A stretch of DNA of 64,000 nt from Flavobacteriales bacterium. GTDB taxonomy: Bacteria; Bacteroidota; Bacteroidia; Flavobacteriales_F; PHOS-HE28. Both the position numbers and the translations under genes were made by a program. A model generated the notes under the pieces. The model saw only the letters and a list, made by a program, of their open reading frames with translations, made no database searches and had not been told where the DNA came from. Shown here piece by piece: positions 58,026 to 64,000 of the stretch (its first letter is position 1; each line of letters opens with the position of its first letter). The DNA lies in assembly GCA_016713875.1 (NCBI GenBank), contig JADJOI010000003.1, positions 1,798,001 through 1,862,000 of the forward strand, in the 5' to 3' direction.

Positions 58026-59142
58026 GGTCGGAGAAGAGCCGGCGGAGGAGATCACGCTCCCGGGCGCCGTCGAACGTTCGGGCCGCGAAAGTAGCGTTCG
58101 TCCGCAAGGCGGCCAGCCGGTCCGGATCGGTGCGCAGGGCCTCCACCGCACCGGCGATGGCCTGCGGGGTGGGCATGGGCAGCAGCACCCCGCAGTCGTG
58201 GGCGCGCACCACGGCCGCCACCTCGGGAAGGTCGGTGGCCAGCACGGGCAGTCCGGCGTGCAGGTAGTCGAAGAGCTTGTTGGGCAGGCTGTAGCGGTAG
58301 TTCAGGTTGCTGTCCTTGTCCAGCGACAGGCCCAGGTCGGCGGCGCGGGTGAAGTCCATCAGCCGCTCGTAGGGCATACGGCCCATCAGCCGAACCCGGT
58401 CCTGCAGGCCGTGCTCCTGCACCAAGCGTTCCAGCACGGGCCACGCGTCGCCGCTGCCGATCACCAGCAGCAGGGCCTGCGGCAGATGGCGCATCGCCAG
58501 CACCGCCTCCTCCCCGCCGCGGTCCACGTTGATGCCCGCCCCCTGCAGCACCAGCACGAAGCGGTCGTCCGGCAGGCCCAGCGCGGGACGCCCCGGCGCG
58601 GGGGCCAGCGGCCTTGGCACCGGGATGTTGCGCACCACGTGCACCGGCACCCCGTAGCGCTGGCGGTAGACGTTCGCGATGCTCTCGTTCACCGTCACCA
58701 CGTGCTTCAGGCGGGGGAAGATCCAGCGCTCCAGGGTGCGCCACACGCGCTGCACGCGGGGCCGGCCCACCAGCTCGGGCACTTCGGTGAACAGCTCGTG
58801 GCTGTCGTACACCAGCGTGGTGCCGGTGATCCGTGCAGCGAGGAAGTTGGCGGGCAGCGTGTCCAGGTCGTTGCTCACCAGCACGGTGGCGCGGCGCCGC
58901 AGCAGCAGCAGGAAGAGGCGCAGGTTGTACTCCGCGTAGAAGAAGGGCCCCTTGCGGAAGACCAACCGCATGCGCGTGGTGGCGTAGGGGCGCTCGATCG
59001 CAGGGCTCCCGGGCAGCATGCGACCCACCAGCAGCACCGCGTAGCCCAGGTCCTGCAGCACCGTGCACGTGCGGTGGACGCGGTTGTCCGTGGCCAGGTC
59101 GTTGGTGACGGAGACGATGGCGCGCTTGGGCGTGGAGGGCAT
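58018..59142 (-). CDS. Glycosyltransferase, GT4 family
   Basis: 374 residues. N-terminal lobe: IVSVTNDLATDNRVHRTCTVLQDLG (in part) and LVSNDLDTLPANFLAAR, YDSHELFTEVPEL; C-terminal lobe: VLVLQGAGINVDRGGEEAV and the EX7E-like region LSLDKDSNLNYRYSLPNKLFDYLHAGLPVLATDLPE (in part). The NDxDxL...YDSHE pattern is found in GT4 enzymes of surface polysaccharide clusters. Upstream partner of the glycosyltransferase at 56907. A TAATTTGG box lies 4 bases before the ATG. Confidence 0.85.
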   Translation of the reverse strand: MPSTPKRAIVSVTNDLATDNRVHRTCTVLQDLGYAVLLVGRMLPGSPAIERPYATTRMRLVFRKGPFFYAEYNLRLFLLLLRRRATVLVSNDLDTLPANFLAARITGTTLVYDSHELFTEVPELVGRPRVQRVWRTLERWIFPRLKHVVTVNESIANVYRQRYGVPVHVVRNIPVPRPLAPAPGRPALGLPDDRFVLVLQGAGINVDRGGEEAVLAMRHLPQALLLVIGSGDAWPVLERLVQEHGLQDRVRLMGRMPYERLMDFTRAADLGLSLDKDSNLNYRYSLPNKLFDYLHAGLPVLATDLPEVAAVVRAHDCGVLLPMPTPQAIAGAVEALRTDPDRLAALRTNATFAARTFDGARERDLLRRLFSDLG

Positions 59143-59198
59143 CGGCCCAAATTAACGCGGCCCTCCGGTTATCTTGTGAAGCCCGCATCCGCGGGCAG

Positions 59199-59519
59199 AT
59201 GCAAGGAGAACATCTCTCGGTTGTCACAGGCTGGCGCGATATTGAGACATTAATGACCAAGCATAACGCCCTCGATCTCCTCACCGCAATTGCTGCACTC
59301 GCTTACTGGGGGGCACCCGTAATACAGTACCATATGACGCACTCGCTTGAACATCACTGGACCTTAGCGCTCTCCTATGCTGTCTATGGCTTCTTTCTGC
59401 TCGTTGTTCAGGCACCTGTTCCATTCCTGATTCAGCTCTCTTGCGCGTTGCTCACATGGGTTCTTCTGCGCATGAGCTTTCGAGATCGCTGGCACAAAGA
59501 GTCTCCGCCTCGGCCCTGA
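59199..59519 (+). CDS. Small AT-richer membrane protein, unknown
   Basis: 106 residues (or 88 from ATG 59253, MTKHNALDLLTAIAALAYWG). Two or three hydrophobic segments (LLTAIAALAYWGAPVIQY, LALSYAVYGFFLLVVQAPVPFLIQL, SCALLTWVLLR) suggest an inner-membrane protein. No family recognised. Codon use and base composition differ clearly from the neighbours: many A/T third positions, in a stretch (about 59210-59500) that looks near 50 % GC in a GC-rich context. This can mean recent acquisition or a non-coding AT-rich island. It sits between a divergent glycosyltransferase and murB. Confidence 0.4.
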   Translation: MQGEHLSVVTGWRDIETLMTKHNALDLLTAIAALAYWGAPVIQYHMTHSLEHHWTLALSYAVYGFFLLVVQAPVPFLIQLSCALLTWVLLRMSFRDRWHKESPPRP

Positions 59520-59543
59520 GCCTCCCTCCGTAAACTTGCCGCC

Positions 59544-60560
59544 ATGACCGTGGAGCACGACGCCGACCTGGCCCCGCACACCACCTTCCGGGTGCCGGCC
59601 CGCGCCAGCGCACTCGCCCGTTTCGGCACCGTGGACACGCTGCGGCAGCTGCTGGGCGCGCCCGAGCTGAAGCCGCTGCCACGCCTGTTGCTCGGCGGCG
59701 GCAGCAACGTGCTGTTCACCCGCGACTGGCCGGGCCTGGTGCTGTTGAACGAACTGCCCGGCGTGGCCGTGGTGCAGGAGGACGACGACCACGTGTGGCT
59801 GAAGGCCGGCGCCGGCGTGGTGTGGCACGAGCTGGTGATGCACACCGTCGAGCGGGGCTGGGGCGGCCTGGAGAACCTGAGCCTGATCCCCGGCAAGGTG
59901 GGCGCCGCCCCCATGCAGAACATCGGCGCCTACGGCGTGGAGCTCAAGGACAGCTTCGCCGCGCTGGAAGCGCTGAAGATGGACGACGGAAACGTGGTCA
60001 CCTTCCGCGCGGACGATTGCCGGTTCGGCTATCGCGAGAGCTTCTTCAAGCGCGAGGGCCGGGACCGCTTCGTGATCCTCAACGTCACCTTCCGCCTGCG
60101 GAAACATCCGGAGCTCAGCACCGGCTACGGCGCCATCCGTGAGGTGCTGGCCGAGCGCGGCATCACGGCACCCACCGTGCGCGACATCAGCGACGCGGTG
60201 GTGCACATCCGCCGCAGCAAGCTGCCCGACCCCGCGGTGCTGGGCAATGCGGGCAGTTTCTTCAAGAACCCCGTGGTGCCCGAGGCCGTGGCCCGGCGGA
60301 TCCAGGCGGCGCATCCCGCAGCGCCCGTGTACCCGGCCGGTGAGGGCCACGCGAAGCTGGCCGCCGGCTGGCTGATCGAACAGGCGGGCTGGAAAGGACG
60401 ACGCGACGGCGCCTGCGGCGTGCACGACCGCCAGGCCCTGGTGCTGGTGAACCACGGCGGCGCCACCGGGCGGGAGGTGTTCGACCTCAGCGAGCGCGTC
60501 CTCCGCGATGTGCAGGCCCGCTTCGGGGTGGAGCTGGAGCGCGAGGTCAACATCCTCTGA
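59544..60560 (+). CDS. murB: UDP-N-acetylenolpyruvoylglucosamine reductase (type I)
   Basis: 338 residues. FAD-binding LLLGGGSNVLFT and GAAPMQNIGAYGVEL; the catalytic Arg in FGYRESFFK; the Ser proton donor in VLGNAGSFFKNP; and the type I loop near the C-terminus (AAGWLIEQAGWKG, LVNHGGATGREV). It reduces UDP-GlcNAc-enolpyruvate to UDP-MurNAc in peptidoglycan synthesis with NADPH. A TAAACTTG box lies 5 bases before the ATG. Confidence 0.95.
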   Translation: MTVEHDADLAPHTTFRVPARASALARFGTVDTLRQLLGAPELKPLPRLLLGGGSNVLFTRDWPGLVLLNELPGVAVVQEDDDHVWLKAGAGVVWHELVMHTVERGWGGLENLSLIPGKVGAAPMQNIGAYGVELKDSFAALEALKMDDGNVVTFRADDCRFGYRESFFKREGRDRFVILNVTFRLRKHPELSTGYGAIREVLAERGITAPTVRDISDAVVHIRRSKLPDPAVLGNAGSFFKNPVVPEAVARRIQAAHPAAPVYPAGEGHAKLAAGWLIEQAGWKGRRDGACGVHDRQALVLVNHGGATGREVFDLSERVLRDVQARFGVELEREVNIL

Positions 60561-60640
60561 GCCCGCCCCGCGCCGACCGTCCCGCGGAAGCATGCCGGGT
60601 CGGCCCGGGATCCGCATCTTCGGGGCCCCATCCCTCCGCC

Positions 60641-62815
60641 ATGACCCTCCTCCGCTCGCGCGCGGCCCTGCCGCTGCTCTTCCTCGCCGCCTCCGCCACG
60701 GCCCAACTGCAGGAGCTCACCCTGCGCGACGCCATGCAGAAAGCGGGCACCGATCTGGGTCCGGAGCGATGGCCGCAGCTCAGCTGGGTGCAGGGGGCTA
60801 CCACCTACAGCTACGTGAAGCGCGACACGCTGTGGGAGAACGGCATCGGCAAAATGAGCGATCAGGTGGCCGCCACGCTCACCGACCTGAACCGCGACCT
60901 GCCGGACAGCGCGAAGCTGAAGGCCTTCCCGGCGATCACCTGGGAGTCGGCGGCGCGCTTCCGCTTCGACCACAACAGCCACGTGTACACCTGGGACCGC
61001 GGCCGACGCACACTGAACGCGCGGGTGCGGCTGCTTCCCGAGGCGGCGCACGAGGACATGGGCGAGGGAGGCCGGGTGGCCTATACCGTGGAGAACGACC
61101 TGTACGTGGGCCTGCCTGACGCGCCCCAGGCCGTGCGCGTGACGAACGACGGCACGGACGGCATCGTGAACGGACAGAGCGTGCACCGCAACGAATACGG
61201 CATCGAGAAGGGCACCTTCTGGAGCCCCGGCGGCGGCAAGCTGGCCTTCTACCGGATGGACGAGCGGATGGTGACCACCTACCAGTTGGAGGACATCGGC
61301 AGCAAACCGAGCAGCTTCAAGGCCATCCGCTACCCGATGGCCGGGCAGGCCAGCCACCACGTCACCATCGGCGTGTTCGACCTGGCCACCCGGCGCACCC
61401 TCTTCCTGAACACGGGCGAGCCGAAGGACCAGTACCTCACCAACATCGCCTGGGGCCCGGATGAGCGGCATGTGTACGTGGTGCACCTGGACCGCGCCAC
61501 CACCACCGCACGCCTGGTGGAGTACGACCTCGCCACGGGCAACGCCGTGCGCACCGTGCTGGAGGAGCGCGACGAACGGTACGTGGAGCCGCTGGTGCCC
61601 ATGCGCTTTCTGAAGCGCCAGCCGCAGCAGTTCATCTGGACCAGCGCGCGCGACGGCTGGACGCACCTGTACCTGTACGACCTGCGGACCGGGCTCGTGC
61701 GGCAGCTCACCACCGGTGCGTGGAACGTCAAGCGCATCGTGGGGCTCGACGCGCGCGAAACGGCGGTGATCGTGGAAGGCACCGAGGTGGGCACCGGCTT
61801 CACCGGGGCCGGCGCCATTAGCACACAGCTCTACCGCGTGGAGATGAACAATGGCCGCAGCACGGCCCTCACCACCGCGCCCGGCACGCACCATGGCGAA
61901 CTGAGCAGCGACGGGCAATATCTCCTGGACCAGTGGACCAGCACCACGGTGCCCGCACGCATCGAACTGCTCGACGCCCGCACCGGCCAGGGCCTGAAGG
62001 TGATGCTGAACAGCAAGGACCCGCTGGCCGGTGTGCGTCGCGGTGCGGTGGAACTGCTGGACATCCCCGGGGAGAACGGCGAGCGCCTGCACGCACGTCT
62101 GATCAAGCCGAGCCGGTTCGACAGCCGCCAGCGCTACCCCGTGATCGTGTACCTGTACAACGGCCCCCACGTGCAGCTCGTGACGGATAGCTGGCTCGGC
62201 GGGGCTCCGCTGTGGATGCTGCACGCGGCGGAGCGCGGCTACCTGGTGTTCACCGTGGACGGCCGCGGCAGCCCGTGGCGTGGGCGCGCCTTCGAGCAGG
62301 CCGTGCACCGGCGGCTGGGCGAGGCGGAGCTACAGGACCAACTACATGGAGCGGCCTACCTGAAGAGCCTGCCCTTCGTGGACCCCGACCGCATGGCTGT
62401 GCACGGGTGGAGCTTCGGCGGCTTCATGACCACCAGCCTGATGCTGAAAGCCCCCGGCACGTTCAAGCTCGGCGTGGCCGGCGGCCCGGTGATGGACTGG
62501 GCCATGTACGAGGTGATGTACACCGAACGCTACATGGACACCCCGCAAGAGAACCCCGAGGGCTACGCGGCCAGCCAGCTGGTGGGCAAGTGTGATCAGC
62601 TCCAGGGCGAACTGATGCTCATCCACGGCCTGCAGGACGATGTCGTCCTGCCCGAACACAGCTATGCCTTCCTCAAGGATTGTGTCGGCAAGGGCGAGCA
62701 GGTGGAGTTCTTCGTGTACCCCGGCCATGCTCACAATGTGCGCGGCCGCGACCGGCTGCACCTGATGACCATGGTGCTGGACCGGATCGACCGAAGTCTC
62801 CTGCCGGGGAAGTGA
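60641..62815 (+). CDS. S9-family prolyl peptidase, dipeptidyl-peptidase IV-like
   Basis: 724 residues with a signal peptide (RAALPLLFLAASATA). The N-terminal beta-propeller (DPPIV_N; YTVENDLYVGLPDA, FWSPGGGKLAFYRMDERMV) is followed by the alpha/beta-hydrolase domain with catalytic S591 (GWSFGGFMTT), Asp at 666/667 (HGLQDDVVLPEHS) and H698 (YPGHAHNV). DPP IV-like enzymes remove X-Pro dipeptides from peptides and are common periplasmic or surface enzymes in Bacteroidota. No sorting domain at the C-terminus, so periplasmic location is likely. Confidence 0.88.
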   Translation: MTLLRSRAALPLLFLAASATAQLQELTLRDAMQKAGTDLGPERWPQLSWVQGATTYSYVKRDTLWENGIGKMSDQVAATLTDLNRDLPDSAKLKAFPAITWESAARFRFDHNSHVYTWDRGRRTLNARVRLLPEAAHEDMGEGGRVAYTVENDLYVGLPDAPQAVRVTNDGTDGIVNGQSVHRNEYGIEKGTFWSPGGGKLAFYRMDERMVTTYQLEDIGSKPSSFKAIRYPMAGQASHHVTIGVFDLATRRTLFLNTGEPKDQYLTNIAWGPDERHVYVVHLDRATTTARLVEYDLATGNAVRTVLEERDERYVEPLVPMRFLKRQPQQFIWTSARDGWTHLYLYDLRTGLVRQLTTGAWNVKRIVGLDARETAVIVEGTEVGTGFTGAGAISTQLYRVEMNNGRSTALTTAPGTHHGELSSDGQYLLDQWTSTTVPARIELLDARTGQGLKVMLNSKDPLAGVRRGAVELLDIPGENGERLHARLIKPSRFDSRQRYPVIVYLYNGPHVQLVTDSWLGGAPLWMLHAAERGYLVFTVDGRGSPWRGRAFEQAVHRRLGEAELQDQLHGAAYLKSLPFVDPDRMAVHGWSFGGFMTTSLMLKAPGTFKLGVAGGPVMDWAMYEVMYTERYMDTPQENPEGYAASQLVGKCDQLQGELMLIHGLQDDVVLPEHSYAFLKDCVGKGEQVEFFVYPGHAHNVRGRDRLHLMTMVLDRIDRSLLPGK

Positions 62816-62905
62816 CGGACCGGAGCCTTGGGATCACGCGATAGGCCTCGCATGTGGCGCAGGATATTCACCATGGTGAGTTTCCTTTGGGCAAAACCCG
62901 AACGT

Positions 62906-63529
62906 ATGCTCAGGACCTTGACGCTACTCGCCTTCTGCCCTACCGTGCTGCTGGCTCAGACCACCTGGAACGTGGACGTGGGCGGCAGCACCATCGGCAC
63001 CACCGACCCCTACTATGCACCGCAGGACCTCGTGATCGAGGTGGGCGATATCGTGGTGTGGGACGAAACCTCGGGCACCCACAACATCAACGGCAGCACC
63101 AGCACCTTCCCGAACAACCCGGCGAGCTTCTACTCCGGCACGCCGCAGAACACCCAATACCCGTGGACCTTCACCTTCACGGTGCCGGGGTTCTATGAGT
63201 ACCACTGCGACCAGCAGGGCCATGCCGCCACCCAGTTCGGCACCATCACGGTGGTCGACCCCACCAATGTGCAGGAGTACCGTCAGCCCGATGCCGTGAT
63301 GCTCTTCCCGGTACCGGTGCAGGACCGCCTCATGGTCTCCATCAACGGCTGCACGGGCGCGCAGACCGGCGAGGTGCTGAACGCCGATGGCCGGGTGGTG
63401 CGCAGCCAACCACTGCTCGATTCGAAGCTGAACGCGGTGGACCTGACGGGCCTGCCTGCGGGCAACTACTACCTGCTTGTGCTCGGCACTGGCCGCAAGC
63501 CCATCATGAAGCCGTTCGTGAAAGAGTGA
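62906..63529 (+). CDS. Secreted cupredoxin-like protein with T9SS type A sorting domain
   Basis: 207 residues from the ATG at 62906 (signal peptide MLRTLTLLAFCPTVLLAQ); an ATG further up is less likely. Residues about 18-118 match a plastocyanin/azurin-like fold (DLVIEVGDIVVWDETSGTHNING; WTFTFTVPGFYEYHCDQQGHAATQFGTI, in part). Probable copper ligands are H59, C101 and H106. At the axial position, four after H106 as in azurin, stands Q110 and not Met. The C-terminal 80 residues (VMLFPVPVQDRLMV ... LNADGRVVRSQ ... LPAGNYYLLVLGTGRK) are a type A sorting signal. It may carry electrons outside the cell; the redox partner is unknown. Confidence 0.8.
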   Translation: MLRTLTLLAFCPTVLLAQTTWNVDVGGSTIGTTDPYYAPQDLVIEVGDIVVWDETSGTHNINGSTSTFPNNPASFYSGTPQNTQYPWTFTFTVPGFYEYHCDQQGHAATQFGTITVVDPTNVQEYRQPDAVMLFPVPVQDRLMVSINGCTGAQTGEVLNADGRVVRSQPLLDSKLNAVDLTGLPAGNYYLLVLGTGRKPIMKPFVKE

Positions 63530-63536
63530 CGCGTGC

Positions 63537-64000
63537 TCAGCGCACCAGCACCAAGGGCGAGGTCAACACCTCGCCCTTCGTGTTCGTGGCCCGCACGATG
63601 TAGTGGCCGGTGGGGGTTCCGCGCAGATCGGCCTGCACCAGCGGACGCCCGGCGGGTAGCACACCCTGGTGGAGCGGACGCACCAAGCGACCGGTGAGGT
63701 CCATGAGCTCGATCCGCCAGTCGCGATCGATCGCACCGTTCACCTGCACGCTCACCGGACCGTCCGTGGGCACGGGCCAGATGCGCAACGCGACGGTCGG
63801 CGCGGCAACGGTGGACGCCACACCGGTGCCGGGATCCAGGGGGATGGCCAGGTGCGCCGTGGTGGCGAAGCTGAGCTTGGCCAGCTGTTCGAAATAGGGC
63901 ACGTCCATGAATTGCACACGGTCGTTCGGCGTGTGGTACTGCGGGTTGGGGTCGTTGTCGAAGTCCTCGATCACCAGGATGGCCCCGTAGTCCTCCGCCC
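63537..64000 (-). CDS. M28-family aminopeptidase with T9SS type A signal, C-terminal part (cut by window edge)
   Basis: Only the last 154 codons are seen; the gene extends past 64000. The visible start AEDYGAILVIEDFDNDPNPQYHTPNDRV (in part) contains the M28 zinc-ligand His in the YHTPND motif and the helix following it (YFEQLAKLSFATTAHLA). The rest (LRIWPVPTDGPVSVQVNG ... ELMDLTGRLVRPL ... TPTGHYIVRATN) is a type A T9SS signal. A secreted Zn-dependent aminopeptidase is likely. Convergent with the cupredoxin gene, 7 bp apart. Confidence 0.85.
   Translation of the reverse strand, partial: AEDYGAILVIEDFDNDPNPQYHTPNDRVQFMDVPYFEQLAKLSFATTAHLAIPLDPGTGVASTVAAPTVALRIWPVPTDGPVSVQVNGAIDRDWRIELMDLTGRLVRPLHQGVLPAGRPLVQADLRGTPTGHYIVRATNTKGEVLTSPLVLVR

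Overview
The window is a contiguous piece of a GC-rich Bacteroidota chromosome, most like an environmental Flavobacteriales-type genome. Evidence: the order tRNA-Thr/Tyr/Gly/Thr-tuf-tRNA-Trp-secE-nusG-rplKAJL-rpoB; Bacteroidota promoters (TTTG-N19-TAnnTTTG) in place of E. coli-type ones; a fused SecDF; a type III glutamine synthetase; and many secreted proteins with type IX secretion (T9SS) sorting domains of type A and type B. No phage, insertion sequence or CRISPR array was seen.

Layout. 1-5726 (minus): translation/transcription operon ending in the start of rpoB, with five tRNAs and its promoter at 5696-5726. 5800-10875 (minus): hpf, xerC, rpsU, an acyl-CoA dehydrogenase, apt, a helix-hairpin-helix protein and an RmlD-like reductase. 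10876-11304: non-coding, with a large REP-like palindrome. 11305-17901: K+ channel, PspC, DUF2851, a secreted DUF4350-like protein, pyrF, prfA, purM. 17959-26365 (minus): envelope and nitrogen block with a TPR/PD40/OmpA protein, glutamine synthetase III, tatA, and a SecDF carrying an OmpA-like peptidoglycan-binding domain inserted in its periplasmic region.

26541-44825 is mainly a surface-protein region: an FG-GAP propeller protein with a type A sorting domain, mdh, an ECF sigma factor followed by a membrane-anchored PKD protein (probable anti-sigma, frame broken by one base), then two related CUB/PKD/P-domain type B T9SS proteins. The second is about 3,000 residues once a one-base deletion is bridged. 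It contains about 24 repeats of 79-80 residues that were amplified first as 237-bp monomers and then as 474-bp dimers.

44929-64000: GT-C-like membrane protein, gyrB, a small secreted protein with an 8-bp tandem repeat near its start, a type A T9SS protein, an outer-membrane barrel plus a large TPR protein divergent from ftsE, two GT4 glycosyltransferases, a small AT-rich membrane ORF, murB, a DPP-IV-like peptidase, a cupredoxin with a type A sorting domain, and the end of an M28 peptidase.

Common theme: core housekeeping genes are mixed with a large envelope/export programme (SecDF, TatA, OmpA proteins, T9SS cargo, murB, ftsE). The most unusual items are the SecDF-OmpA fusion, the sigma/anti-sigma/giant-adhesin locus, and the possibly slippable repeat at 48879-48910. 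All disrupted frames are deletions of 1-2 bases in repeats or short homopolymers, so consensus error in a long-read or metagenome assembly must be considered.
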